Below are positions 25,511-34,975 of a stretch of DNA of 64,000 nucleotides, piece after piece. Numbering within the stretch: position 1 is the first letter of the stretch; each line of letters starts with the position of its first letter. The DNA comes from Rhizobium mayense (lineage in GTDB: Bacteria > Pseudomonadota > Alphaproteobacteria > Rhizobiales > Rhizobiaceae), in contig NZ_JARFYM010000033.1 in the NCBI RefSeq assembly GCF_030272705.1, positions 1 through 64,000 on the forward strand. Direction: 5' to 3'. The notes beneath the pieces are model-generated. The model was given only the letters and a program-made list of their open reading frames with translations. It ran no database searches and was not told the origin of the DNA. A program made the position numbers and the translations under genes.

Positions 25511-26002
25511 TCAGTTCAGCCGAGTCTTCACTTCGCCGACGGCGTTGCTAAAGAGTTCGGATTGAACGCGGCCGTCGGCCTTCTTGGCGAGCACGGATTC
25601 GGCAGCGGCAATGGCCAGGTCGACTGCGGCGGAACGAACCGCCTTCATCGCATCGGCTTCCGCCTGCTTGATCTTCTGCTCGGACAGCGCCGTGCGGTTG
25701 GCGACGAATTCCTCCGTCTTCTTGCGAGCTTCCGTCGTCAGCATTTCAGCTTCGCGCTCAGCCGCGGCAACGATATGCGCGGCTTCAGCTTCAGCTTCCT
25801 TACGCTTGCGCTGGTATTCGGCCAGTAGATGCTGGGCCTCTTCGCGCAGGCGCTTGGCTTCGGCCAGATCGTTGCGGATCTGATCGGCGCGGTCGTCCAG
25901 CGACTTTGCCATCATGCCCGGAACCTTCAGGTAGACGACGATACCGAGGAAGATGATGAGAGCGACGAAGGCAAAGAAAGTTTCGTCCAAACCGAATTCC
26001 AT
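25511..26002 (-). CDS. atpF: ATP synthase Fo subunit b
   Basis: A 163-residue peripheral-stalk subunit. One N-terminal transmembrane helix (about residues 7-26, FAFVALIIFLGIVVYLKVPG) is followed by a long charged coiled coil rich in Ala, Glu and Lys (KRLREEAQHLLAEYQRKRKE). It connects F1 to the membrane Fo sector together with the b' subunit encoded immediately upstream (3-base gap). GGGAGGG lies about nine bases before the ATG. It is the last gene of the operon atpI-atpB-atpE-atpF'-atpF. Confidence 0.95.
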   Translation of the reverse strand: MEFGLDETFFAFVALIIFLGIVVYLKVPGMMAKSLDDRADQIRNDLAEAKRLREEAQHLLAEYQRKRKEAEAEAAHIVAAAEREAEMLTTEARKKTEEFVANRTALSEQKIKQAEADAMKAVRSAAVDLAIAAAESVLAKKADGRVQSELFSNAVGEVKTRLN

Positions 26003-26005
26003 GGA

Positions 26006-26599
26006 TCAACCCTCCCGCTTGGCGGATGCTTCGGCTACAGCCGAGACGACGTCAGCCTGACCGGCAACGTTGCCGACAAGCTGCTCAACGACGGCGGAGG
26101 CCGTCTCTTCGGCTATGGCGCCGACATCGCCAAAGGCTTTTGCCTTGATCTCGCTGATGCGGGCCTCCGCGGCCTTCAACTTCTCCGAAAGGCTTGCCTC
26201 GATCGCCTTGCGATCTTCCTCAGCCTTTGCCTTGGCGGCGTCGCGGGCGGTGGCGCCGATCGAATTCGCCTTGGCGCGTGCCACGGCCAACTCGCTTTCA
26301 TAGGTCGCAACGGCAGCATCAGCTTCGGCCTTCAGGCGCGAGGCTTCTTCGATATCCTGAGCGATGCGCTCGTGGCGGCTTTCCAGAATGCCGCCAACGC
26401 GCGGAACGACGATCTTCTGCATGGTCACGTAGAAGATCACGAATGTGATCACCAGCCAAAGGAGCTGTGACGGATACGTCGTATGGTCAAACGGCGGAAA
26501 TACGCCTGCGTGATGGCCCTGATCGGGCGCACCCGTCTCCGTATGCACCGCGCCGGCTGCCGGCGGTGCTTCTTCAGCATAAGCCGGGGTCACAAACAT
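26006..26599 (-). CDS. atpF': ATP synthase Fo subunit b'
   Basis: A 197-residue second b-type subunit, as found in alphaproteobacteria and cyanobacteria. A hydrophilic N-terminal extension of about 45 residues (MFVTPAYAEEAPPAAGAVHT) comes before the transmembrane helix (LLWLVITFVIFYVTMQKIVV), then a coiled coil starting ESRHERIAQDIEEASRLKAE. The start at 26599 has GGAGG five bases upstream, better than the in-frame GTG at 26605. It probably heterodimerises with AtpF. The extension is longer than in most b subunits. Confidence 0.94.
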   Translation of the reverse strand: MFVTPAYAEEAPPAAGAVHTETGAPDQGHHAGVFPPFDHTTYPSQLLWLVITFVIFYVTMQKIVVPRVGGILESRHERIAQDIEEASRLKAEADAAVATYESELAVARAKANSIGATARDAAKAKAEEDRKAIEASLSEKLKAAEARISEIKAKAFGDVGAIAEETASAVVEQLVGNVAGQADVVSAVAEASAKREG

Positions 26600-26678
26600 G
26601 CTCACCTCCAGGTGGTCTGCAAATACAAAGGATCACGGCCCGCTGTCCCGCGAACCGTGATCTATCACGCCACTGATA

Positions 26679-26906
26679 TCAGACGGCGAAGAGCAGAAGG
26701 AGAGCGATGAGCAGCGAGAAGATGCCCAGAGCTTCCGTAACGGCGAAGCCGAATACCAGACGGCCGAACTGGCTGTCAGCGGCAGACGGATTGCGAAGTG
26801 CGCCGGACAGGTAGCTGCCGAAGATGTTGCCGAGGCCGAGAGCCGTACCGGCCATACCAAAGCAAGCCAGACCTGCGCCGATGAACTTTGCTGCTTCCGC
26901 TTCCAT
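26679..26906 (-). CDS. atpE: ATP synthase Fo subunit c
   Basis: A 75-residue proteolipid with two transmembrane helices joined by a polar loop (GNIFGSYLSGALRNPSAADS). The proton-carrying acidic residue is the Glu in FGFAVTEALGIFSLLIAL of helix 2. AGGAG precedes the ATG at 26906; the longer in-frame start at 26963 is not needed. It forms the rotating c-ring. The order atpB-atpE-atpF'-atpF is conserved. Confidence 0.97.
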   Translation of the reverse strand: MEAEAAKFIGAGLACFGMAGTALGLGNIFGSYLSGALRNPSAADSQFGRLVFGFAVTEALGIFSLLIALLLLFAV

Positions 26907-26975
26907 GTTGAACTCCTTTGAAATGGTTGTTGCGGCGAATGACTGACGCCCTGCGGACGTCAATGTCGGTAATCC

Positions 26976-27728
26976 CTAGTGGCCACCCGGATGGATTGCG
27001 TCATTGATGTACATGCAAGTCAGCACCGCAAAGACGTAAGCCTGAAGGAAGGCGACGAGTAGCTCGAGACCGGTCAGGGCGACGGTCATAGCCAGGGGAA
27101 GAATAGCGCCGCCGATGCCAAGCGCGCCAAGGGCTCCGAGCGAGGCGACGAAGCCTGCGAACACCTTGAGCGTGATATGGCCTGCCAACATGTTGGCAAA
27201 AAGACGAACGGAGAGTGAAACCGGGCGGGAAAGGAAGGAGATAATCTCGATCGACACCACCAGCGGCAACAGAATGCCGGGCACGCCTTCCGGCACGAAG
27301 AGCTTCAGAAAGCCGAAGCCATGCTTGATGGCGCCGTAGATAATGACCGTCAGTATGACCAAAAGCGCCAGCGCGAAGGTAACGATGATCTGGGCGGTGA
27401 CGGTGAAGAAATAGGGAACCAGGCCGAGCAGGTTCGCCGTCAGCACGAACATGAAGAGCGAGAAGACCAGCGGGAAGAACTGCATCCCCTTGGTTCCCGC
27501 CCCTTCTTTCAGCATCGAGGCGATGAACTCGTAAGCCATCTCCGCTACCGATTGGGCGCGGCCCGGAATGACGCTGCGCGGCGAGGTGGCAAAATAAAGG
27601 AAGCCGGCAGAGATCACTGCCGAGGCGACCATGAACAGCGAAGCATTGGTGAACGAAAAATCAATCCCGCCGATATCAATCGGTATAATCTTGAAGATCA
27701 GGAACTGATGGGTAGGTCCGTTTGCCAC
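26976..27728 (-). CDS. atpB: ATP synthase Fo subunit a
   Basis: A 250-residue subunit a forming the proton half-channels with the c-ring. The essential arginine is in SLSVRLFANMLAGHITLKVF (about residues 172-191). Five to six transmembrane helices fit the family, and the last is followed by DAIHPGGH. The start is a GTG at 27728; the nearest purine run, GAAAGAGA, is only fair, so coupling to atpI is possible. Confidence 0.96.
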   Translation of the reverse strand: MANGPTHQFLIFKIIPIDIGGIDFSFTNASLFMVASAVISAGFLYFATSPRSVIPGRAQSVAEMAYEFIASMLKEGAGTKGMQFFPLVFSLFMFVLTANLLGLVPYFFTVTAQIIVTFALALLVILTVIIYGAIKHGFGFLKLFVPEGVPGILLPLVVSIEIISFLSRPVSLSVRLFANMLAGHITLKVFAGFVASLGALGALGIGGAILPLAMTVALTGLELLVAFLQAYVFAVLTCMYINDAIHPGGH

Positions 27729-27806
27729 CGCTGTTCTCTTTCATTTTCCCGCTTGTCAGAGCGGATGCCTCTCACCAGGAAACCACGCCGCAGCGCCGCT
27801 TCCAGC

Positions 27807-28151
27807 TCATTTCTTGTCAAGCCCGTGCTTTTCAAGCATCGGTGTCGCCACCTTGCCTGCAGAGCGCAGAACATTCAGCACGCCGGCACAAAATCCGAGA
27901 AGCAGAAGTACAATCATGCCCCACGGCGCCGTGCCGACAAAACGGTCGAAGAGATAGCCCAGAACAGCGCCGACAATGATGGCAGCAATGAATTCGCTGG
28001 AAAGCTTCATCGCCTCGGCGTAGCCCTTGCGGCTCTCCTCGGCGCGAACCTCCCCTCGTTCATCCTCTCCCAACGCAGAGCGCTTGCTCGCCAGTTCGGC
28101 TTCCAATTGCTCCCGTCGCTTTTCCAGACCTTCGTCGCGGTCATCCGCCAT
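27807..28151 (-). CDS. atpI: ATP synthase protein I
   Basis: A 114-residue AtpI, a small membrane protein that assists c-ring assembly and possibly Mg2+ or proton supply to Fo. The N-terminal half is highly charged (RDEGLEKRREQLEAELASKR); two hydrophobic segments follow (FIAAIIVGAVLGYLFDRF and MIVLLLLGFCAGVLNVLRSA). GGAGG lies about nine bases before the ATG. It is the first gene of the Fo operon. Confidence 0.92.
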   Translation of the reverse strand: MADDRDEGLEKRREQLEAELASKRSALGEDERGEVRAEESRKGYAEAMKLSSEFIAAIIVGAVLGYLFDRFVGTAPWGMIVLLLLGFCAGVLNVLRSAGKVATPMLEKHGLDKK

Positions 28152-28456
28152 GGTGATGTCCTCCCATTTTCGCTGCGCGCAGCCCCATTACCCCGGTCAA
28201 CGCGTAAACGAACGGCAGGTTTCGTCACCTTTTCGGCCCGTTTGAAGTCGCGCGCAACATAGTTTTAGGAAAAAGCATAGTCAAGGCGTAGACGTCATCT
28301 GTCCAGCCATAAATTAGCCGAAATAAATCATGATCTTAGGGCGAATAGGCAATGCTGGTGGGAAACTGGGCCAAAGAATCCTCTTCGGGCCGCTCTTTTC
28401 TGTAGCCTTTTTGCCGACCATTTATCGCCTGCCGCACAGCGTCAATCCCGTCGTCG
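28152..28456 (-). promoter_or_regulatory. Region upstream of the Fo operon
   Basis: This 305-base gap between the SleB gene stop and atpI should contain the operon promoter. AT-rich stretches near 28255-28335 are candidate core promoter sequence, but I cannot fix a -10/-35 pair with confidence. No other gene or hairpin was recognised. Confidence 0.4.
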
Positions 28457-29638
28457 TCAGCTCCAGCCGCCGCCATAGGTCCGGTAGAAGATATGCATGC
28501 CGATGCGGCCGACCTTCACCATTTCGGCCGCCCATTTCGGCCGGACGTAGACGGCGTGATAGTGCGTGGCGGAGCCGACTTCCGGCAGCCAGATCCTGCC
28601 GGCGGTCACAGCCATGGCCACCTGGCGGGCGATCTTCCAGTGCTCGGGCGAATTCACTCGGTCTTTGACGCTGTCGCAGGCAAAGGAAAACTGGCACGCG
28701 TTGTGCCAATCGTCGTTTTGATAAACGACGCCGCAGATGGTCTTCGGATAGGCCGGGTTGCGGACGCGATTGAGGATAACCTGGGCGACAGCCGCCTGCC
28801 CCTTCACCGATTCCCCGCGCGCCTCGAAATAGATGCCGGTGGCAAGGCATTGCTGTTCGTCGGAAGAAAAGACGGAAGGCGGCAGGACATTTGCGGCCCA
28901 GGCGTGATCTTCGGGACCAATCTGCGGCACGAAACGGCCTTCATTGTCTTGATCCTTGGCGAGAATCGAATCGAAGGGCGAGATGCGGGCGTAGTCTGGC
29001 GGCGGCGACGCATAAGCGGCGGCAAGAACATCTGCGTCCTGGCTCGTCACCAGGCTTGCAAGGTAGGACGGCACGCTATTGTCCGGCTTCGGCGGCTCTT
29101 TCTTATAGAACGCCGTGGCGATTTGAATCTCCTTGCCGCCGATCTTCGGCTTCAGGAAAGCGGTCTTGTCCTTGGTATCCAGCTCAGGGCGGAACAGCAT
29201 GCTGTCGCGCTGCAGTACTGAGCCGGCGGAAAAATCCTTGGGCGGCTGCATCGGCGCGACGGCTACCACCCGGCTCTTTTTGTCCTGGCGATTGATGCGA
29301 TCTTCATCGGGCCTCGGATCGCTGCCCTTCTTCTGCGACACGAAGGCGACGCGACGGCCGTCGGGCATGACCAAACCGCCGTCGCCGATGGCAGCTGCGG
29401 TGGACGCATCGCCGAAAGCAAGCTCTTCCTGGTGGGTGGAACCGGCCGGCGATTTGGTAATTACCATGCGCCAGTTGCTGCTACCCCTGTCGATACCCGC
29501 CAGCAAGCCGGCAAGATCGGCATAGGCCACTGTGGACGGAAAGATCAGCCATGCGCAAAACCCGAAGACCGCTGGCGAAGTCCAGTTTTTCGGCAAGAAA
29601 CCAAGCTTGCGGGGGACACGACTCGGACGAAGCAACAC
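28457..29638 (-). CDS. SleB-type cell wall hydrolase
   Basis: A 393-residue exported or membrane-anchored protein with an N-terminal hydrophobic segment (about residues 23-41, AVFGFCAWLIFPSTVAYA). The C-terminal about 130 residues are a hydrolase_2/SleB domain (CLATGIYFEARGESVKGQAA, then QFSFACDSVKDRVN and THYHAVYVRPKW), with the catalytic Glu in YFEARGE. The preceding 240 residues are low-complexity and poorly conserved. The start is a GTG at 29638 with GGAG five bases upstream; there is no suitable ATG. Such enzymes cut peptidoglycan glycan strands or crosslinks. Confidence 0.9.
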   Translation of the reverse strand: MLLRPSRVPRKLGFLPKNWTSPAVFGFCAWLIFPSTVAYADLAGLLAGIDRGSSNWRMVITKSPAGSTHQEELAFGDASTAAAIGDGGLVMPDGRRVAFVSQKKGSDPRPDEDRINRQDKKSRVVAVAPMQPPKDFSAGSVLQRDSMLFRPELDTKDKTAFLKPKIGGKEIQIATAFYKKEPPKPDNSVPSYLASLVTSQDADVLAAAYASPPPDYARISPFDSILAKDQDNEGRFVPQIGPEDHAWAANVLPPSVFSSDEQQCLATGIYFEARGESVKGQAAVAQVILNRVRNPAYPKTICGVVYQNDDWHNACQFSFACDSVKDRVNSPEHWKIARQVAMAVTAGRIWLPEVGSATHYHAVYVRPKWAAEMVKVGRIGMHIFYRTYGGGWS

Positions 29639-29750
29639 CGGACTCCAACGGCACTGGACTAGGAGCCGGAATAATCTCTGATTAACCTTGATGGATGGTT
29701 AATTCGGACGTTCGCGCATTCACGAATACATTTGGAAATGCCGACGTACA

Positions 29751-29780
29751 AAAGGCCCGGCGAATATCCACCGGGCCTTT
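29751..29780 (-). terminator. Terminator after kup
   Basis: A perfect 10-bp stem AAAGGCCCGG / CCGGGCCTTT with a 10-nt loop, about 25 bases after the kup stop. The flanking A/T ends allow bidirectional use, but the nearest gene upstream on this strand is kup. Confidence 0.85.
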
Positions 29781-29804
29781 GAACACATAACGATGGCGTC
29801 GACC

Positions 29805-31706
29805 TCAAATGATGACGTGCGATCCCAGTTCCACCACGCGGTTAGCCGGCAGGCGGAAGTAGTCGGAAGGATCGGTCGCGGCATTGGCGAGGGCGATGTA
29901 AAGCCGGTCCTGCCAGTGCGGCATGCCGGATTTGGCGTCGGGCACCAGCTTGCGGCGCCCGAGGTAGAAGGAGGTTGACATGATGTCGAACTTCAACCCG
30001 GTCTTGCGCAAAGTCGCCAATGCCTGCGAGACGTTCTGCGATTCCATGAAGCCGAAGCGCAGCTCGACAATCGAGAAGCGGTCGGAGACTTTCTCTACCG
30101 AGTAACGGTCCTCCTGGGCGACACGCGGCTTGTTGATGGTGCGGATCGTCAGGATGACGTTCTTGTCGTGCAGAACGTGGTTGTGCTTCAGATTATGCAG
30201 CAGCGCGGCGGGTGCAGATTCCGGGTCGCTGGTGAGGAAGATCGCCGTTCCAGGGACGTGGGCCGGCGAGTGGTCGCTCTTGCGCTCGATCGAACTGACG
30301 AAGGACGACAACGGAATATCGGTGTGTCGCGTCTTCTCCATCAGGAGAGCCGTGCCACGGCGCCAGGTCCACATGATCACCGTAAAGGCGGTCGCCATCA
30401 GCACCGGAACATAGCCGCCATCGCGGATTTTCAGGAGGTTTGCGCCGAGGAAGACGAATTCCAGCAGCACCAGCGGCGCCAGCACGCCGACCGCCATGGG
30501 CAGCGTCCAGTTCCAGCGAACGCGGACGAACTCGAAGGCCATGATCGAGGTGACAACCATCGCGCCGGTCACGGAGATACCGTAAGCAATCGCCAGCGCA
30601 TCCGAGGTCTTGAAGCTCAATACGAGGAAGATGACGCCGAAAAACAGCACGGCATTGACCGACGGCAGGAAGATCTGGCCGGTATTGGTTTCGGACGTGA
30701 AGAGGATCTCCATGCGTGGCAGGAAACCGAGGTGGATTGCCTGGCGCGTGAGCGAGAAGGCACCGGTGATGACCGCCTGGCTGGCAATGATCGTCGCCAG
30801 AGTGGCGAGAATGACCACCGGCAGGATGGCCCAATGCGGAAATATCAGGAAGAACGGGTCGGACATGGCCATCGGGTCGCGCAGCACCAGTGCGCCCTGA
30901 CCGAAGTAATTCAAAGTCAGCGACGGAAACACAAGCGCAAACCAGGCCCACTGGATCGGGCGCCGGCCGAAATGGCCGAGGTCGGCATAAAGGGCTTCCG
31001 CGCCCGTCACGGTCAGGAACACCGCGCCCAGGACAACGACGCCGAGAAAGCCTTCCCGCACGAGGAAGCTCACCGCGTAATAGGGATTGAGTGCAGCCAG
31101 AATGCTGAAATCATCGGAGATGTGCATGATGCCGGCAAGGCCCATAACGATGAACCAGAGCGCCATGATCGGACCGAAGAAGCGGGCAACCGCGCCGGTG
31201 CCGTGCGACTGGATCGCGAAAAGCAGCGCCATGATCGCGACCGATATGGGTACGATGTAGTCCGTCAGTGATGGTGTGACGAGCTTCAGACCTTCGACGG
31301 CGGAGAGAACCGAAAGCGCCGGAGTGATCATCGCGTCGCCGAGGAAGAGTGCGGCGCCCATCAATCCCAACAGCATCAGGATGGCCGTGTGGCCGTTGGC
31401 CGTCTTCATCAATAGCGCCAGCAGCGACAATGTGCCGCCTTCGCCGTCGTTGTCTGCCCGGAGCAGAAAAAGGACGTATTTGATCGTGACGATGATCGTC
31501 AGCGTCCAGAACATCAGCGAGACGACGCTGATGACTTCGCCGCGTGTCAAGCCGTCAGCGGCTACCGGCTTCAATGCTTCGCGAAAGGCATAGAGCGGGC
31601 TCGTGCCGATATCGCCGTACACCACGCCAATCGAACCGAGGGCGAGGTATGCAAGCTTGCCAGCGTTCATTTTCCCGTCGGGAGAATGATGGGTTTCGTC
31701 AGACAT
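29805..31706 (-). CDS. kup: KUP-family potassium uptake protein
   Basis: A 633-residue low-affinity K+/H+ importer. The first 440 residues make about twelve transmembrane helices, with the family start LALGSIGVVYGDIGTSPLYA and GEGGTLSLLALL. The C-terminal about 190 residues are the soluble domain (HVPGTAIFLTSDPE and a late DIMSTSFYLGRRKLVPD). Length is normal (about 620-640). The next gene upstream on the same strand is corA (17-base gap), so the two cation transporters probably share a transcript. Confidence 0.96.
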   Translation of the reverse strand: MSDETHHSPDGKMNAGKLAYLALGSIGVVYGDIGTSPLYAFREALKPVAADGLTRGEVISVVSLMFWTLTIIVTIKYVLFLLRADNDGEGGTLSLLALLMKTANGHTAILMLLGLMGAALFLGDAMITPALSVLSAVEGLKLVTPSLTDYIVPISVAIMALLFAIQSHGTGAVARFFGPIMALWFIVMGLAGIMHISDDFSILAALNPYYAVSFLVREGFLGVVVLGAVFLTVTGAEALYADLGHFGRRPIQWAWFALVFPSLTLNYFGQGALVLRDPMAMSDPFFLIFPHWAILPVVILATLATIIASQAVITGAFSLTRQAIHLGFLPRMEILFTSETNTGQIFLPSVNAVLFFGVIFLVLSFKTSDALAIAYGISVTGAMVVTSIMAFEFVRVRWNWTLPMAVGVLAPLVLLEFVFLGANLLKIRDGGYVPVLMATAFTVIMWTWRRGTALLMEKTRHTDIPLSSFVSSIERKSDHSPAHVPGTAIFLTSDPESAPAALLHNLKHNHVLHDKNVILTIRTINKPRVAQEDRYSVEKVSDRFSIVELRFGFMESQNVSQALATLRKTGLKFDIMSTSFYLGRRKLVPDAKSGMPHWQDRLYIALANAATDPSDYFRLPANRVVELGSHVII

Positions 31707-31723
31707 TCAGGATCACTAGACTC

Positions 31724-32701
31724 TCAGAGCCAGCCTTTCCAGCGAAAAAAGAAGAACGGAACGACGGCAGACACCACCATCAACAGCAACGATGCCGGAT
31801 AACCGAAGGCAAAATGCAGCTCGGGTATGAATTCGAAATTCATACCATAAATCGACGCCACAAGCGTCGGCGGCAGGAAGACTACGGAGGCGATCGAGAA
31901 AATCTTGATGATGGCGTTCTGCTCGATATTGATCAGGCCGAGCGACGCATCGAGCAGGAACGTAATATTACCGGCGACGAAGGACGCATGTTCGGATAGA
32001 GATTGCACATCCCGCGAGACATTGCGGCACAATTCCTTGGCCTCATGATCCTGCTGCATAGCGGGGATGGTATGAAGGAAGGTCAGAAGCCGCGACAATG
32101 AACTCAGGCTATCGCGCACCTTGCTGACCGTGCGATGGTACCCTGCAATGTCCTTCAGCTTCTCTTCCAGATAGTTCGACGGACGGCGGATTTTCTTCAC
32201 GCGATCGCCGAAAACATGCACCGACAATATATCGATGCCGGAGATCGTCTGTTCAAGGACTTCCGCCGTGCGGTCGACAATTGTTTCCAGGAGCTTCGCC
32301 AGAAGGGCGACACCCGTGCGCCGCTCCTTCGGAATGCGCTGCAGCGCTGCGATGAACAGCGCAAAGGATTTCGGCTGCGCATAGCGGATCGTGACCAGGC
32401 GATGGTCCGTCAGGATGAAGGCGACATCGGTCAGCGTCGGCAGATTGGTGTCGACCTTCCATAGCAGCGAAGCCGTCAGGAAGACCGAACCGTCTTCAAC
32501 ATAGAGCCGGCTCGAGGGCTCGATATCCTTCATATCATCGCGGGTCGGCACTTCGAGCCCTAGCAGGCGCTCGATATTCGTTTCCTCTTCACGCGACGGC
32601 TCGACCATGTCGATCCAGACGGCACTCTCCGGCAGTCGAGCAATGCTCGAAATATCCGCCAATTCGAGAGCCTTGCAGTCGGAGCTGTAGGCCGTGATCA
32701 A
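31724..32701 (-). CDS. corA: CorA-family magnesium transporter
   Basis: A 325-residue CorA-type channel for Mg2+ (also Co2+/Ni2+). The signature GMN lies at residues 286-288 in ASIYGMNFEFIPEL between two C-terminal transmembrane helices; the rest is the cytoplasmic helical funnel. The first codon is TTG at 32701, giving the start MITAYSSD, supported by GAGGG seven bases upstream. The next gene downstream is kup, separated by 17 bases. The C-terminus ends in basic KGWL as usual. Confidence 0.95.
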   Translation of the reverse strand: MITAYSSDCKALELADISSIARLPESAVWIDMVEPSREEETNIERLLGLEVPTRDDMKDIEPSSRLYVEDGSVFLTASLLWKVDTNLPTLTDVAFILTDHRLVTIRYAQPKSFALFIAALQRIPKERRTGVALLAKLLETIVDRTAEVLEQTISGIDILSVHVFGDRVKKIRRPSNYLEEKLKDIAGYHRTVSKVRDSLSSLSRLLTFLHTIPAMQQDHEAKELCRNVSRDVQSLSEHASFVAGNITFLLDASLGLINIEQNAIIKIFSIASVVFLPPTLVASIYGMNFEFIPELHFAFGYPASLLLMVVSAVVPFFFFRWKGWL

Positions 32702-33112
32702 CGGATCGCCCTCGGCGAGTCAGAGACAAAGCTGTAGCCGTGGCGCTTTTTGCGCTCTTGCCGCGACTCTGCCGATGGCCAGTAAAAAAAGCTCATAAAA
32801 CTCCCGGCGTATCCCGCCGGTCCGGCTGAGAATCCGTGTCCATGCTCCATTGCGCTGCTGTACCAATCCTTCGTCCGTCATGAGAACGCTGATTGCTCAG
32901 GCGAGACGAAGTCACCATTTGGCAGATGGCCGTCATCGGAAATGCCCGACCAAACTCACGCCGGCGGCGCATATGCAGCAAAGCTCGCAAAGAATCAAGT
33001 CATAACCCCTTCGATGCGCGCTTTCACCGCAGATTCACGATCGTGGGAAGTCATAGCACACGGCGCGGGCAAGGCAATCGTGCCGACTGCTGATCGGCAC
33101 CCATCTTGTAAA
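32702..33112. other. Intergenic region upstream of corA
   Basis: This 411-base stretch lies between the mrp stop and corA and should hold the corA-kup promoter. Short ORFs (for example 32793-32990 on the minus strand, Arg-rich) are not convincing. I found no recognisable magnesium riboswitch or terminator. Confidence 0.4.
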
Positions 33113-34261
33113 CTACTCGAAGACGATGGATGGCGCTGCGCGCTGAGGCGTGTTGCTTATCTGCGCCCAGACCTTGGAGGCAATATCGCGATAGATGCCG
33201 GCGACGGTGCCATTCGGCTCGGAAGCGACGAGCGGCGTACCGGCATCGGAAGTCTCACGGATACCCATGGTCAGCGGCACTTCGCCGAGGAAAGGTACGC
33301 CGATACGCTCCGCTTCCTTCCGCGCGCCGCCATGGCCGAAGATATCGTAACGTGCGCCGGTGTCCGGAGCGATGAAATAGCTCATGTTTTCGACGATGCC
33401 GAGCACCGGCACTTCCACCTTGCGGAACATGTTGAGGCCCTTTCGGGCGTCAATCAGTGCCAGATCCTGCGGTGTCGAGACGATGATGGCGCCGGCGAGC
33501 GGCACCTGCTGCGCCATGGTCAGTTGGGCATCGCCGGTACCTGGCGGCATGTCGACGACGAGCACGTCGAGTTCACCCCAGGCGACTTCGCGCAACATCT
33601 GCAACAGCGCCGACTGCACCATCGGCCCGCGCCAGATCATCGCCGTCTCCTCGTCGACGAGGAAGCCCATGGACATGACCTTGAGGCCGTAATTCTGCAT
33701 GGGGTTGATGATGCGGCCATCGATCTGGGTCGGCCGGCCGGAAATCTTCAGGAGACGCGGCATGGACGGGCCGTAGATGTCGGCATCCAGGATGCCGACG
33801 CGCAGGCCGTTGGCGAGCAGGCCGAGCGCGAGATTGACGGCTGTGGTCGACTTGCCGACGCCGCCCTTGCCGGAGGCTACGGCAATAATGGCGCCAATGC
33901 CGGGAACGCCGATCTTGCCGGCACGGGGCGGCTGTTGCGGTGCATGTGCATGGGAATGCGCAGCCGGCTGAGCGGGAGCCGGGCGCGCGGCAGGCGCGCC
34001 GGTGCCAGCCTTCTTGTCCGCAGTTAGCGCGACCAAAGCGCCCCTCACGCCGGGCAACTCCTTGATGACGCGCTCGGCAGCGAGGCGCATCGGCTCCAAT
34101 TCCTTGGCACGTTCGGCCGGAACCGTAATCGAGAAATACACCTTGGCATCGGAAATGAAGACATCCGATACCATGCCGAGCTCGACGATATTGTGCTCTA
34201 GGTCCGGGCCGCGAACGGTTCTCAGCGTTTCCAGAACCTGTTCCTTGGTGATGTCTGCCAT
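33113..34261 (-). CDS. Mrp/ApbC-family Fe-S cluster carrier ATPase
   Basis: A 382-residue P-loop ATPase. An N-terminal MIP18-like (DUF59) domain spans about residues 1-85, then an Ala/Pro linker with HSHAHAP at 102-108, then the deviant Walker A ASGKGGVGKST at 129-139. Family members load Fe-S clusters onto apo-proteins. The start at 34261 has GAGGATGGA immediately upstream; the in-frame extension to 34693 lacks protein-like character. The C-terminal motif usually CPxC reads YFIAPDTGARYDIF, so both cysteines are missing; see findings. Confidence 0.92.
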   Translation of the reverse strand: MADITKEQVLETLRTVRGPDLEHNIVELGMVSDVFISDAKVYFSITVPAERAKELEPMRLAAERVIKELPGVRGALVALTADKKAGTGAPAARPAPAQPAAHSHAHAPQQPPRAGKIGVPGIGAIIAVASGKGGVGKSTTAVNLALGLLANGLRVGILDADIYGPSMPRLLKISGRPTQIDGRIINPMQNYGLKVMSMGFLVDEETAMIWRGPMVQSALLQMLREVAWGELDVLVVDMPPGTGDAQLTMAQQVPLAGAIIVSTPQDLALIDARKGLNMFRKVEVPVLGIVENMSYFIAPDTGARYDIFGHGGARKEAERIGVPFLGEVPLTMGIRETSDAGTPLVASEPNGTVAGIYRDIASKVWAQISNTPQRAAPSIVFE

Positions 34262-34975
34262 TCCATCCTCACTGCACGATTTCCATCCGGATCGCGGCGC
34301 GCGGCCGCCCGCGGCAAATGCTCCGGATCTCTTCAGGATTAGATAGTGGAGTAGCGGAACTTCGCCAAACGAAATTAAGGGGAATATGGACAAAACGGCT
34401 GAGTGCGTTGCGGCCGGCAGGTCCGCCGGGCTTAGAGCCCCACCAGCCGCAACGATCGCTAGGAACGCGATATTAGCGGGGCACATAAAGCAAAGCTTTG
34501 AAAGGACTAGGGCGAGCGCGCGAAAAATCGCGCAACAAACCGCCTTGATTCTGACGACGTGCCAAATAAGCAACAGCCGCCGCCGATACCTTGCCGTGGG
34601 GGAGAAGCCACGAAAACAGTATCGGCAGCGGCTGCCGAATCCGCGCGCGTTAGCCGGCGCTGGTATCAAAGCCCCCTCTGGACCTCTGTCCATTGAAATG
34701 CAGAAAGCGTGCCAGTTCCGCGAAGTCAGAAAACTATATAGTTTTCAAGCCATTACGGACGTATCCAGATTCAACCCGGAAATCGGTGCAGAAGTTGCCA
34801 GCAATATTTATGTGCAACGCACAAAATTAGCGCAGCAAATTGCCCGGATTTCACTCGCTCTCACTCTTCATCCGAGCAGAATCCGCGCCAAAACCGTCGC
34901 GCACTTTTTGGGATCATGGTCCCTTCTGGGCATAATCTTTTCCAAAAACCGCCGCGCACTTTTTAGGTTCATGCA
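34262..34975. other. Long intergenic region between mrp and a LuxR-family gene
   Basis: 714 bases without a supported gene. An open plus-strand frame (34386-35063) has unlike-protein composition and runs into the LuxR gene, so I reject it. The right end carries the tandem repeat fragments listed separately. The middle (34400-34700) has GC-rich segments with inverted repeats that could belong to an unannotated RNA, but no known family is recognised. Confidence 0.5.
34885..34975 (+). repeat. Intergenic repeat fragments (two tandem cores)
   Basis: AAAACCGTCGCGCACTTTTT (34890-34909) and AAAACCGCCGCGCACTTTTT (34945-34964) are near-identical and 55 bases apart, separated by a GGGATCATGGTCCC inverted repeat. 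The same core occurs at 23722, 48063 and 55797. It belongs to the widespread rhizobial intergenic palindrome type. Confidence 0.7.
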
